NCBI RefSeq assembly: GCF_010499245.1
Contig: NZ_JAAGOW010000005.1
Coordinates: forward strand, 310,001-374,000
DNA from: Variovorax sp. WS11
GTDB taxonomy: Bacteria > Pseudomonadota > Gammaproteobacteria > Burkholderiales > Burkholderiaceae_C
Length of the DNA stretch: 64,000 nucleotides
Direction of reading: 5' to 3'
Shown here: positions 8,228 to 16,548 of the stretch, in pieces
Layout: every line of letters begins with the position of its first letter
Position numbering within the stretch: the stretch's first letter is position 1
The notes under the pieces: model-generated
The model's database searches: none
The model's input: only the letters and a program-made list of their open reading frames with translations
Told to the model about the DNA's origin: nothing
Translations under genes and position numbers: made by a program

Positions 8228-8281
8228 ATGCCAACACGTCGCCGCCCCGAACCATGCAGCCGCCTGCTGCCATCCAGCTGA
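8228..8281 (+). CDS. Possible leaderless 17-codon upstream ORF
   Basis: The ATG lies exactly 35 bases past GTCCCC box 2, the position where leaderless starts occur at other boxes. It opens a 17-codon frame (MPTRRRPEPCSRLLPSS) ending at 8281, out of frame with and overlapping the hemerythrin start at 8254. It could be a leader peptide that couples translation, or a chance ATG; there is no coding evidence beyond position. Confidence 0.3.
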   Translation: MPTRRRPEPCSRLLPSS

Positions 8282-8829
8282 TCCGCGAAGACCACGAGTC
8301 TCTCGCCATGGTCCTGCGAGCCCTGCGCGAGGCCGTCGAGCAGGCCCGGCACTGCGGCCGTCCGCCGGACTTCGACGCGCTGCGCGCGATGGTGTTCTAC
8401 CTGGACGAGATGCCGGCCCGCGTCCACCATGCGAGCGAGAGCGAGCTGCTGTTCCCCCGCATCCGCGAGCGCTGCCCGGCCCTGCGTCCCGTGCTCGATC
8501 GGCTGGATGCCGAACACGAGCGCGGCGAATCTGCCGTGCGCGAACTGGAGCACGCCCTCACTGCCTGGGAGCTGATGGGCGAGGCCCGCCGCGAGGCCTT
8601 CGAGCTGCTGGTGCAGACCCACGTCGACGTCTATCTCGGCCACATGGAAGTCGAGGAGAGCTACGTGCTGCCGGTGGCGGTGGACTACCTGTCGCCCGCG
8701 GACTGGCGCGAACTCGCCGAGGCGCTCACCCACCAGCGCAGGCCTCACAGCGCATCGATGGCGCAAAGCCACCGCGCGCTGTTCGCGCGCATCACGGCCC
8801 ATCAATCACATCCGAAGAAAGCACCATGA
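8254..8829 (+). CDS. Hemerythrin HHE-domain protein, 191 aa
   Basis: It is a four-helix hemerythrin-like protein with the expected ligand pattern: REDHES near residue 14, RVHHASESELLFP near 57, HERGE near 90, and HVDVYLGHMEVEE near 130. Such di-iron proteins bind oxygen or iron, or sense redox state. ATG 8254 is preferred over GTG 8212, which lies before the predicted transcription start. Its stop overlaps the next start as ATGA (8826-8829), so it is translationally coupled to the FAD monooxygenase; an oxygen or iron supply role for that enzyme is a guess. Confidence 0.8.
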   Translation: MQPPAAIQLIREDHESLAMVLRALREAVEQARHCGRPPDFDALRAMVFYLDEMPARVHHASESELLFPRIRERCPALRPVLDRLDAEHERGESAVRELEHALTAWELMGEARREAFELLVQTHVDVYLGHMEVEESYVLPVAVDYLSPADWRELAEALTHQRRPHSASMAQSHRALFARITAHQSHPKKAP

Positions 8830-10604
8830 GAGACATCGAAGTCCCGGTCCTGGTCGTCGGCGGCGGCGGCTGCGGCCTCGCCTCCTCGCTGTTCCTGTCG
8901 CGCCAGGGCATCCGCAGCCTGCTGATCGAGCGCCATCCCGCACCCGGGCGCCTGCCCAAGGCCCGCTACATCAGCCAGCGCACGATGGAGCTGCTGCGCC
9001 AGTTCGGCGTGGCCGACCGCGTGTACGAGCGCTCCATGCCGCTCGAGCACATCTCGCACATCCGCTGGTGCACCACGCTCGCCGGCGACGGCGAACTGGA
9101 CCGGCGCACCTTCTACCGCATCGAGTCCTTCGGCGGCGGCTCGCTGGCGCAGCACTATGCGAAGGACAGCCCCTGCGAATCGACGCTGTACCCGCAGGTG
9201 CGCATGGAGCCGCTGCTGCGCGATCTGGCCTCGGCGGAAGACCGCGCGCAGGTGCTCTACAACCACCAGCTGCAGTCCTTCGAGCAGGACGAACAGGGCG
9301 TGAGCGCGATCGTGCGCGACCGCGCCACCGAGCAGGACATCCGCGTGCGCGCCAAATACCTGATCGGCGCCGACGGCGGAAAGACGGTGGGGCCGGCGGT
9401 GGGCGCCGTCATGACCGGCGCCACCGACCTGGCCCACATGGTGACCGTGTACTTCCGCGCCGACTTGTCGCAATACTGGGACGACGACTATTCGATGACC
9501 ACCTGGTTCGTCAACCCGGAAGGCGGCTCCTGGGCCAGCGGCGTGCTGGGGCAGCTGGGCCCGACGCGCTTCGGGCGGCACTCCGAAGAGTGGATGTTTC
9601 ACTTCAGCTTCCGCCCCGACGATCCCTCGCGCTTCGAAGAAGCCTCGCTGCTGCCGCGCATGCGCGAGCTGCTGAAGATCCCGGACCTGCAGCCGGAGAT
9701 CATCGGCATCGGCCACTGGACGGTGGAGGGCGTGCTGGTCGACCGCTACCGCTGGGGCCGCGTGCTGCTGGCCGGCGACGCCGCGCACCGCCATCCGCCC
9801 ACCACCGGCCTGGGGCTGAACTCCGCCATCCAGGACGCGCACAACCTCACGTGGAAGATCGCCGCGGTGCTGAAGGGCCAGGCGCACGACGGCCTGCTCG
9901 ACAGCTACGAATCGGAGCGCCGCCCGGTGGCGGCGGCCAACATCCAGTGGGCGCTCATGACCTTCCAGAACCACCAGCTGACCGATGCCGGCATCGGGCT
10001 GGTACGCGGCAACGCCGAGCTGAGCCACGCCAACTTCCGCCGCTTCTTCGCCGACGACGCCGAAGGCCGCACCCGCCGCGCGCGGCTGGCGAAAATCATG
10101 GACGTGCAGCGCATGGAATGGCAGGCGCACGACATCGAGCTGGGCTACCACTACGACATCGGCGCGGTCATGCCCGACGGCACGCCGGCGCCGGAGCGCG
10201 ATCCGCTTGGGCAGACCTACGTGCCGACCACGCGGCCGGGGCACCGCCTGCCGCATGCCTGGCTCGAGCGCGACGGCCGAACGGTCTCGACGCTGGACCT
10301 GGTGAAGCCGGGCAGCTTCGTGCTGCTCACCGGCCGCAAGACATCGGGCTGGGCCGAGGCGGCTGCCGCCGTGGCCCGCGCGATCGACCTGCCGATCGAA
10401 GTGATCGAGATTTCCGACGACGCCGCCGTGCGCGATGCCGATCGCATCTGGCGCCACCTGAGCGGCGTCTCCGACGAAGGCGCGATTCTCGTGCGGCCCG
10501 ACCAGCACGTGGGCTGGCGCTCGGTGGGGCGCAGCGACACGGCGCAGGCCACGCTCGCGGCAGCGCTGTCCAGGATTCTTCAGCGGGACGTCAAGACGAC
10601 ATAA
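8826..10604 (+). CDS. TfdB/PheA-like FAD-dependent aromatic monooxygenase, 592 aa
   Basis: It has the class A flavoprotein hydroxylase layout: GxGxxG dinucleotide fold VLVVGGGGCGLA (residues 6-17), the DG motif YLIGADGGKTVG near 180, the GD motif VLLAGDAAHRHPPTTGLGLN near 315-335, and a C-terminal thioredoxin-like domain typical of phenol and 2,4-dichlorophenol hydroxylases. It should hydroxylate an activated aromatic ring using NADPH and O2. It is coupled to the hemerythrin gene by ATGA overlap, and a Bug binding protein follows after 16 bases. Exact substrate unknown; the family assignment is firm. Confidence 0.87.
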   Translation: MRDIEVPVLVVGGGGCGLASSLFLSRQGIRSLLIERHPAPGRLPKARYISQRTMELLRQFGVADRVYERSMPLEHISHIRWCTTLAGDGELDRRTFYRIESFGGGSLAQHYAKDSPCESTLYPQVRMEPLLRDLASAEDRAQVLYNHQLQSFEQDEQGVSAIVRDRATEQDIRVRAKYLIGADGGKTVGPAVGAVMTGATDLAHMVTVYFRADLSQYWDDDYSMTTWFVNPEGGSWASGVLGQLGPTRFGRHSEEWMFHFSFRPDDPSRFEEASLLPRMRELLKIPDLQPEIIGIGHWTVEGVLVDRYRWGRVLLAGDAAHRHPPTTGLGLNSAIQDAHNLTWKIAAVLKGQAHDGLLDSYESERRPVAAANIQWALMTFQNHQLTDAGIGLVRGNAELSHANFRRFFADDAEGRTRRARLAKIMDVQRMEWQAHDIELGYHYDIGAVMPDGTPAPERDPLGQTYVPTTRPGHRLPHAWLERDGRTVSTLDLVKPGSFVLLTGRKTSGWAEAAAAVARAIDLPIEVIEISDDAAVRDADRIWRHLSGVSDEGAILVRPDQHVGWRSVGRSDTAQATLAAALSRILQRDVKTT

Positions 10605-10620
10605 GCGAGGACACATCACC

Positions 10621-11595
10621 ATGCATCGACGCACCCTTCTTGCCTTCGCCGCCGCGGCCGCCCTGGCGCCCGCGGCCTTCGCGCAATCGGGCTGGCCCAG
10701 CCAGCCGATCCGGCTGATCGTCCCCTACCCCGCCGGCGGCGGCACCGACTTCTTCGCGCGCCTGGTCGCACCCGGCATGGGCGAGGCGCTGGGCCAGGCG
10801 GTGGTGGTCGAGAACCGTCCCGGCGCCTCCGGCATCATCGGCGCCACCGCGGTGGCCAGGCAGTTGCCGGCCGACGGCCACACCTTTCTGCTGGGCGACA
10901 TGACGACCTACGCCGTCAATCCCAGCATGTTCGAGAAGCTTTCCTACGACCCCTTGAAGGACCTGGCACCGGTGACCATGACGGCCAAGTTCGACTTCCT
11001 CCTCGTGGTCAACCCGAGCGCGCTGCCGGTGAGCAACCTGCAGGAACTGGTCGCCGCGGCCGGGCGTGCGCCGGGCGGGCTCAGCTATGCCTCGCCCAGC
11101 GTGGGCACCACCCATCACCTCGCCACCGAACTGCTCGCGCGCGAGACCGGCATGAAGCTGGTCGCCATCACCTACAAGGGCGGCGGGCCCGCCGTGCAGG
11201 ACCTGCTCGGCGGCCAGGTCGGCATGATGTTCCTGGACCGCGCCTCGGCCCGGCCGCACATCGAGTCCGGCAAGCTGCGCCCGATCGCCGTTGCGGGTTC
11301 GAAGCGCATTGCGGCCTACCCCAACGTGCCGACGCTGGCCGAGCAGGGCGTCAAGGGCTTCGAGGTGGAGGGCTGGCAGGGCTTCACCGTCCGCGCCGGA
11401 ACGCCCGAGCCGGTCATCCGTGCGTTGAACGCCGCCTACCTGAAGGCGATCGCGCCCGCCGAGGTGAAGCGCAAGCTCGCCGATGCCGGCATCGATCCGG
11501 TCGGCGGGACGCCGGAGCAATTCAGCAGCTACATCCAGGCCGAGACGGCGAAGTGGCGCGCGGTGGTGCGGGAGCGGAACATCAAGGGCGAATAG
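10621..11595 (+). CDS. Bug-family (TTT) periplasmic solute-binding protein, 324 aa
   Basis: A signal peptide (MHRRTLLAFAAAAALAPAAFAQ) precedes the Bug hallmarks: WPSQPIRLIVPYPAGGGTDFFARL, VVENRPGASGIIGA, GGLSYASPSVGTTHHLA, and the C-terminal YIQAETAKWRAVV. Bug proteins bind carboxylates or aromatic acids in the periplasm, usually for tripartite tricarboxylate transporters; most, as here, lack adjacent membrane subunits. It is the last gene of the hemerythrin-monooxygenase unit and so probably captures the pathway's substrate or a related acid. Confidence 0.92.
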   Translation: MHRRTLLAFAAAAALAPAAFAQSGWPSQPIRLIVPYPAGGGTDFFARLVAPGMGEALGQAVVVENRPGASGIIGATAVARQLPADGHTFLLGDMTTYAVNPSMFEKLSYDPLKDLAPVTMTAKFDFLLVVNPSALPVSNLQELVAAAGRAPGGLSYASPSVGTTHHLATELLARETGMKLVAITYKGGGPAVQDLLGGQVGMMFLDRASARPHIESGKLRPIAVAGSKRIAAYPNVPTLAEQGVKGFEVEGWQGFTVRAGTPEPVIRALNAAYLKAIAPAEVKRKLADAGIDPVGGTPEQFSSYIQAETAKWRAVVRERNIKGE

Positions 11596-11609
11596 GCGCC
11601 TCGGCGGGC

Positions 11610-11634
11610 TTTCTCTCACCAGCGGTGAGAGAAA
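11610..11634. terminator. Hairpin between convergent genes
   Basis: TTTCTCTCACC-AGC-GGTGAGAGAAA is a perfect 11-bp stem with a 3-base loop, 14 bases after the Bug gene and between it and the convergent TPR regulator (stop at 11674). It lacks a long T-tract on either side, so it is a probable but weak bidirectional terminator. Confidence 0.55.
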
Positions 11635-11673
11635 TTCATGGCGCGTCGAGCCCGAGTAGCGGTCGATGACCCA

Positions 11674-13575
11674 TCAGATCGGCGTCAGACCCGGCCCATA
11701 GCGATCCAGCTTGAGTGCTTTCATGAGGGCCACAAAACGCGGTTCCGCGCGCAGGCCCCTCCAGTGGGGATCATCCTTCAGAAAGACCATTCGGGTGTCT
11801 CGCGCCACGAGGCCATGTTCCAGGGTCGTGAGCGCCGAGGCCGTTTCGCCGAGCGCCGCATGCAGCGATGCGATCGAAGTCGGCGTGACGTACCGCGTCT
11901 TCGATTCGTTCGTCAATTGGTCGAGGATCTGCCGTGCCTCTTCGCCTTCCCCGAGAAGCGCCAACTGCACGCCTAGCACGGCTTTGGGGCGTGTGCAGTC
12001 GGACAGCCTCACCGCGCGCCGCATCGCGGCGATGCCTTCTTTCGGGCGCTGATCGGACATGTACAGCAAGCCCAGGGCCAGATGGGTCAACCAGAGATTG
12101 GGCTCGATATCGAGCGAGCGGTTCAGCCGCATTCGCGCTTCGTCCTTCTGCCCGCCGGCGAGCAGGAGGCTGGCTTCGACCGTGTTGTACACCGGGGACA
12201 TCGGATTGAGCGAGCGCGCCGCTCGAAGGTGAACGAAACCCTCGGAGAGGCGGTCCTGGCTCAAGAGCAGCGCGGCCAGGCCCCAGTGCGCGGTGGTGGT
12301 GTTGGGGTTGAGCGCCAGCGCGTGCCGAAACGACTGCTCGGCGCTTGGCCAGTCGAATTCGAACCAGAATCGACTGAAGCCGATGCCGGCATGGGCCTCC
12401 GCCAGGTTGGGCACCAGTGCAAGTGCATTCTGCAAGGCAGCATCGGCCGGCTCGAAGACCTCCGATGCCAGCCCATCGGAGTTCCACAGCTTGCGCCGAT
12501 GGACTTGCGCCAGCTCCACCCAGGCCATCGCATACGAGGGGTCGATACCGATCGCCTGATTGAGCAGCGAGACGCCCTTGTCGACTTCGTCGGCCCGGCC
12601 GCCCTGCGCCCGCCATCGCGCGGCCAGGTAGAGCTCGTAGGCCTCCGTGTTGCGCGTGCCACCGATCTCGGCAAGTTGCGCCGGTGTGCCGAGCCGCGCC
12701 TGCAGCATGGGCAGCAACGCTTCCATGACCCGATGGGAGATCTGGTCCTGCACTTCGAACACATCCGTGAACTTCTGGTCGAAACCACCGCTCCACACGG
12801 CGACACCATCGGCTGCATGCAGCAAGCGGGCGGTCGCGCGCAGCAGATTGCCGCGTCGTTGCAGCGAGCCGTCGACGATCCAGGCGACCTCGAGCTCGCG
12901 TGCGGCGCGCACCGGGTCTTGCGCAGCGCCGGCGTAACGCAGCACGGCGCCTGTGGAGCGTACAACCAGCCCAGGTGCCGTGGAGAGCCTGGCAATCAGG
13001 CTGTCGGCCATTCCGACTTCAAGCAGCTTGTCCCGGCCTTCCGCCGCGAGCGGCTTGAAGGGCAGGACGGCCAGGGTGAATTTCGCCGGCGCGACCGGGC
13101 GGCGGACCCAAGTTGCCCATCCAGCGCCAGCCAGCACGACGGCGGCACCCGCGCCGAGCGCCAGGCGCAAGTGGCGGCGCCGTCCGGAGTCTGCGGGGGG
13201 CACCGGTGCGGGGGTCTCCTTCGGTGCGGCTTTCGTCACATCGACGTGACGCTCCTTCAAGACGGGCGCAACGAAACGAAAGCCGTGCCGGGGCACGGTC
13301 TGGATAAAGCGGCTTCCCTGGGCGTCGTCACCCAGCGCCCGCCGCAGCCCCGCCACCACTTGGCTCAGGTTGTTCTCCTCGACGACCAGGCCTGGCCAGA
13401 GGGCCTGGAACAGCGTCTTCTTGTCGAGCAGCTCCCCCGCATGCTCGACGAAGAACAGGAGCGCGCTAAAGAGGCGCGGCGTGAGCTCGATCGACTTGCC
13501 ATCCGGGCGCAGCACCCGCCGCTGCGATCTCTCGAGCACGAACTCACCGAATCTGTAGGCGTCTTCATCGGGCAT
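11674..13575 (-). CDS. Membrane-anchored OmpR-type winged-helix regulator with TPR domain (CadC-like), 633 aa
   Basis: Residues 6-105 form an OmpR/CadC winged helix (FGEFVLERSQRRVLRPDGK, then VVEENNLSQVVAGLRRALGDD and HGFRFVAPV). A single membrane helix follows at about 138-157, then a FlgO/TolB-like domain (LAVLPFKPLAAEG to about 290) and TPR repeats to about 610. It probably senses a periplasmic signal and acts on DNA from the membrane. Its start faces the divergent secreted-protein gene at 13693. A direct repeat TGAAAAA-N4-TGAAAAA (11-bp period) lies just upstream, the arrangement this DNA-binding class prefers. Confidence 0.85.
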   Translation of the reverse strand: MPDEDAYRFGEFVLERSQRRVLRPDGKSIELTPRLFSALLFFVEHAGELLDKKTLFQALWPGLVVEENNLSQVVAGLRRALGDDAQGSRFIQTVPRHGFRFVAPVLKERHVDVTKAAPKETPAPVPPADSGRRRHLRLALGAGAAVVLAGAGWATWVRRPVAPAKFTLAVLPFKPLAAEGRDKLLEVGMADSLIARLSTAPGLVVRSTGAVLRYAGAAQDPVRAARELEVAWIVDGSLQRRGNLLRATARLLHAADGVAVWSGGFDQKFTDVFEVQDQISHRVMEALLPMLQARLGTPAQLAEIGGTRNTEAYELYLAARWRAQGGRADEVDKGVSLLNQAIGIDPSYAMAWVELAQVHRRKLWNSDGLASEVFEPADAALQNALALVPNLAEAHAGIGFSRFWFEFDWPSAEQSFRHALALNPNTTTAHWGLAALLLSQDRLSEGFVHLRAARSLNPMSPVYNTVEASLLLAGGQKDEARMRLNRSLDIEPNLWLTHLALGLLYMSDQRPKEGIAAMRRAVRLSDCTRPKAVLGVQLALLGEGEEARQILDQLTNESKTRYVTPTSIASLHAALGETASALTTLEHGLVARDTRMVFLKDDPHWRGLRAEPRFVALMKALKLDRYGPGLTPI

Positions 13576-13591
13576 GGCGCGGATTCAACGC

Positions 13592-13609
13592 TTTTTCAGG
13601 AATTTTTCA
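13592..13609 (-). promoter_or_regulatory. 11-bp-period direct repeat, candidate operator of the TPR regulator
   Basis: TTTTTCA occurs at 13592-13598 and 13603-13609 (TGAAAAA-N4-TGAAAAA on the minus strand), 17-34 bases upstream of the regulator's ATG and inside the divergent gap to the secreted-protein gene. Direct repeats spaced one helical turn are the standard target of OmpR/PhoB-type winged helices, so autoregulation is plausible. Confidence 0.45.
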
Positions 13610-13692
13610 AGCCTTGCTTCGTGACGCCTGAAGGCGGCACGGCGATCGTTCACCCTCGGGTCCGCGCTGTGCGGCACTCACAAGGAGAAAAC

Positions 13693-14154
13693 ATGAAGAA
13701 CGCTCTGAAGGCTGCCCTCCCGCTGATCCTGTGCCTCCCCGCCTTCGTCGCTGCAGCGGATCCGCCGAAGAGATGCAGGAACGAAAACCTCCGCGGACAG
13801 TACGTTTTCACCGCCCTGGGATTCCAGCGGGCGCCGGACAGCGCGCCTGGTACGCCTTGGTTTCCCAAGGCGATCCTGGAAGTGATGCAGTTCAACGGCG
13901 ACGGGACGCTGACCACGCCGCAGCTCGCCATCGCCAACCCACCCGGCGATCTCGGCGTCGTCGTCTCGCCGCCTGCAGGCGGCGCCCACGGGGAGTATTT
14001 CGTCAACGACGACTGCAGCGGCACCGTGCACTTCTTCGATGCGGGCAACGTGACGTTCAAGATCCACGTCGACCGCCGGGAGGACACGATCCGGATGATT
14101 CAGACCCACCCGATCAACAACGTTTTCCAGGGCACCGGCAAGCGCGTGGATTGA
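13693..14154 (+). CDS. Small secreted protein of unknown function, 153 aa
   Basis: It has a signal peptide (MKNALKAALPLILCLPAFVAA) and a mature domain beginning PPKRCRNENLRGQYVFTALGF. That domain continues with a glycine- and aspartate-rich beta pattern (FNGDGTLTTPQL, VVSPPAGGAHGEYFVNDDCSGTVHF). Two cysteines may pair. A GQYVF...NGDGTLT...V...DCSGT layout is seen in small exported beta-barrel-like bacterial proteins of unknown role. ATG 13693 has AAGGAG upstream. It is divergent from the OmpR/TPR regulator and may be its target; this is contextual inference. Confidence 0.75.
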   Translation: MKNALKAALPLILCLPAFVAAADPPKRCRNENLRGQYVFTALGFQRAPDSAPGTPWFPKAILEVMQFNGDGTLTTPQLAIANPPGDLGVVVSPPAGGAHGEYFVNDDCSGTVHFFDAGNVTFKIHVDRREDTIRMIQTHPINNVFQGTGKRVD

Positions 14155-14184
14155 TGCGCGGGAGGCGAGATGCGGCGTGAGCGC

Positions 14185-15018
14185 TCAGGGGGGCGGCCCG
14201 TACACGCCGGCCTCCTGCAGCGCACGCGAGCCAAGATCATTGCCGTTCCAGCGCGTGAAGAAGCCGGCGCTGCTGCCGCCGTCGACGGTCAGCACGGTGC
14301 CGTTGATGTACGAGGCCGCGGCCGACAGCAGGAACAGCGCAGGCGCGGCCTGTTCGTCGGAGGTGGACAGGCGCGCCATCGGGTTGCGGTCCACCATGGC
14401 GTGCTCCACGTGGTCCGGCGGCAGGTTGGTGCGCACCAGCGGCGTGTCCACCACGCCCGGCGCGAGCGCGTTGACGCGCACGCCGTGCCGCCCCCACTCG
14501 ATGGCCATGGCGCGCGTCAGCCCGATCACGCCGTGCTTGGACGCGCTGTAGTGGCTGCGCCCGGCGTGGCCGCCCAGGCCGTCGATGGAGGCCACGGTGA
14601 CGATCGCGCCACGCCGCCGCGCGACCATGCGCCGGCCCACCGGCTGCACCGAGCGGAAGCTGCCCGTGAGGTTGACGTCGATGCAGCGCGTCCACGCTTC
14701 GTCGCTCATCGCCTCGGCACGCATCGGCGAGGACACGCCGGCGCAGGCCACCATGCCGTCGATGGGCCCCAGCCTGGCTTCGATCGTCTCGGCGGCCGCG
14801 GCGCAGCCGGCTGCGTCGCGCACGTCCAGCGCGACGGCCAGCGCCTCGGTGCCCAAGGCCCGCACCTCGCCGGCGACCTGCTCGGCGCGCTCGCCGACCG
14901 CATCGGCAATCGCCACCTTCATGCCGCCGCCCGCCGCCATCAGCGCGATCGCCCGGCCGATGCCGGAGCCGCCGCCCGTGACATAGAGAACCTGTCCACG
15001 CATGCCGAAATCAACCAT
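14185..15018 (-). CDS. SDR family oxidoreductase, 277 aa
   Basis: It is a classical short-chain dehydrogenase: TGGGSGIGRAIAL near residue 14, ACAG-type VACAGVSS near 90, a catalytic SIDG...YSASK near 155-165, and the tail GTVLTVDGGSSAGF. It would oxidise or reduce a hydroxyl/keto group with NAD(P). ATG 15018 has GGAG upstream; the frame is open to 15066. It ends 30 bases from the convergent secreted-protein gene and lies 51 bases downstream of the first Liv ABC operon, so it is probably the last gene of that unit. Confidence 0.9.
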   Translation of the reverse strand: MVDFGMRGQVLYVTGGGSGIGRAIALMAAGGGMKVAIADAVGERAEQVAGEVRALGTEALAVALDVRDAAGCAAAAETIEARLGPIDGMVACAGVSSPMRAEAMSDEAWTRCIDVNLTGSFRSVQPVGRRMVARRRGAIVTVASIDGLGGHAGRSHYSASKHGVIGLTRAMAIEWGRHGVRVNALAPGVVDTPLVRTNLPPDHVEHAMVDRNPMARLSTSDEQAAPALFLLSAAASYINGTVLTVDGGSSAGFFTRWNGNDLGSRALQEAGVYGPPP

Positions 15019-15069
15019 GGAATCTCCAGATGAAAGGATCAGTCGGCACGGGCCGCCGGCCCGCACCCT

Positions 15070-15786
15070 TCAAGCGATCAGGCCTGCGCGGCCGAAGTAG
15101 TGGTCCGCGATCACCGGGTCGTGCGCCAGGTCGGCCGCGCTGCCCTGGTGAACGACGCGGCCCTGCTCCAGCACCGCGGCGCAATGCGCCGTTTGCAGCG
15201 CCAGGCGGGCGTTCTGCTCGACCAGCAGGATCGTCATGCCCTCGCGGTTGAGCTGCACCAGCGCGCGGAACACGTCCTTCACGATCACCGGCGCCAGGCC
15301 GAGGCTGGGCTCGTCCAGCATCAGCAGCTTGGGGCGGCCCATGAGCGCGCGGCCGATCGCCAGCATCTGCTGCTGGCCGCCGGAGAGCGAGCCGGACAAC
15401 TGGTTGCGCCGGTCCTTCAGCACCGGGAACAGCACGTGGACGCGATCGAGGTCGGCCGCGTCGCAGCCGCGCACGCCCGCCGCCTGCCGGCCCAGCTCGA
15501 GGTTCTCGGCCACCGTCAGCGGTGCGATCACTCGGCGTCCCTCGGGCACCTGGATGATCCCTTCGCGCGAGCGCAGATGGGCGCTGCGGCGGCCGAGGAG
15601 CTCTCCCTCGAACCGGATCTCGCCGACGGAGGGCACGATGCCCGACAGCGCATTGACCAGGCTCGACTTGCCTGCGCCGTTGGGCCCGATGAGCGCGAAG
15701 ATCTCTCCCTTCTTCACGCTCAGGTCCACGCCGCGCAGCGCCTGGATGCCGCGGTAGTGCACGTCGAGATGGCGGATCTCCAGCAT
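15070..15786 (-). CDS. livF: Liv-type ABC transporter ATPase (LivF-like), 238 aa
   Basis: Walker A GPNGAGKSS (near residue 38), signature SGSLSGGQQQMLAIGRAL (near 135), Walker B LLMLDEPSLGLAP, and the H-loop region ILLVEQN are all present. Length is normal for LivF. As the second cytoplasmic ATPase of a branched-chain-amino-acid-type importer it pairs with the LivG homologue immediately upstream (3-base gap). In this catabolic context the imported solute is more likely an aromatic or other organic acid than an amino acid. Confidence 0.92.
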   Translation of the reverse strand: MLEIRHLDVHYRGIQALRGVDLSVKKGEIFALIGPNGAGKSSLVNALSGIVPSVGEIRFEGELLGRRSAHLRSREGIIQVPEGRRVIAPLTVAENLELGRQAAGVRGCDAADLDRVHVLFPVLKDRRNQLSGSLSGGQQQMLAIGRALMGRPKLLMLDEPSLGLAPVIVKDVFRALVQLNREGMTILLVEQNARLALQTAHCAAVLEQGRVVHQGSAADLAHDPVIADHYFGRAGLIA

Positions 15787-15789
15787 GGC

Positions 15790-16548
15790 TCAGGCTCCCA
15801 GGTAGGCTTCGACGACCTTCGGGTCGCGGCCCACCGCTTCCGGCAGGCCCTCGGCAATCAGGCGGCCCGAGGCCAGCACGTAGAGCTGCGAGCACAGCGA
15901 CATCACGAAGCGCATGTTGTGCTCGATCAGCAGCACGGCGACCCCGCTGGCCGCCACGCTGCGGAAGATGCCCGCCAGGCTTTCGGCTTCGGCGTCGTTC
16001 ATGCCGGCCACCGGCTCGTCGAGCAGCAGCAGCCTGGGGTCGGTGGCCAGCGCGCGCATCATCTCGATGCGCCGTTGGTGGCCGTAGGAAAGCCCGCCGG
16101 CGCGGTGCTGGGCTAGCGCGGTCATGCCGAAGCGCTCCAGCAGCGCCATGGCGCGCTCGTTCATCGCCCTCGCCTCGTCGCGCGCACGCTGCAGTCCCAG
16201 CAGGTTGGCCCAGAGGCCTGCCTTCTCGTGCCGGTGGAAGCCGGCGACCACGTTCTCGAGCACGGTCGCATCGGGCACCAGCCGGATGTTCTGGAAGGTG
16301 CGGGCCACGCCGGCGCGTGCCAGCGCGGGCGCCTCCTCGCGCGACACGTCCTGGCCGTCCAGCAGCACCTTGCCCGCACTCAGGTGCAGCAGGCCGGTGA
16401 TGAGGTTGACGACGGTAGTCTTGCCCGCGCCGTTGGGGCCGATCAGGCCGGTGATCTGGCCGGCAGGAACCTGCAGGCTCACGCCGTCGACGGCCGGGAC
16501 GCCGCCGAAATGGCGGGCCACGTCCTGGAGGACCAGGGTTGCGGTCAT
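15790..16548 (-). CDS. livG: Liv-type ABC transporter ATPase (LivG-like), 252 aa
   Basis: Walker A GPNGAGKTT near residue 40, signature GLSYGHQRRIEMMRAL, Walker B LLLLDEPVAGMND and ALLIEHNMRF-type H-loop (VLLIEHNMRF) are present; the extended insert around 85-110 is typical of LivG. ATG 16548 overlaps the LivM stop as ATGA, so translation is coupled. It forms the ATPase pair with LivF downstream. Confidence 0.92.
   Translation of the reverse strand: MTATLVLQDVARHFGGVPAVDGVSLQVPAGQITGLIGPNGAGKTTVVNLITGLLHLSAGKVLLDGQDVSREEAPALARAGVARTFQNIRLVPDATVLENVVAGFHRHEKAGLWANLLGLQRARDEARAMNERAMALLERFGMTALAQHRAGGLSYGHQRRIEMMRALATDPRLLLLDEPVAGMNDAEAESLAGIFRSVAASGVAVLLIEHNMRFVMSLCSQLYVLASGRLIAEGLPEAVGRDPKVVEAYLGA

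Noticed and set aside
12082..13575. Very long open frames opposite real genes (for example plus-strand frame across the TPR regulator, minus-strand frames across 8802-10634)
   Set aside because: They are arginine- or histidine-rich low-complexity readings typical of high-GC antisense frames, while the opposite strand shows clear domain motifs.
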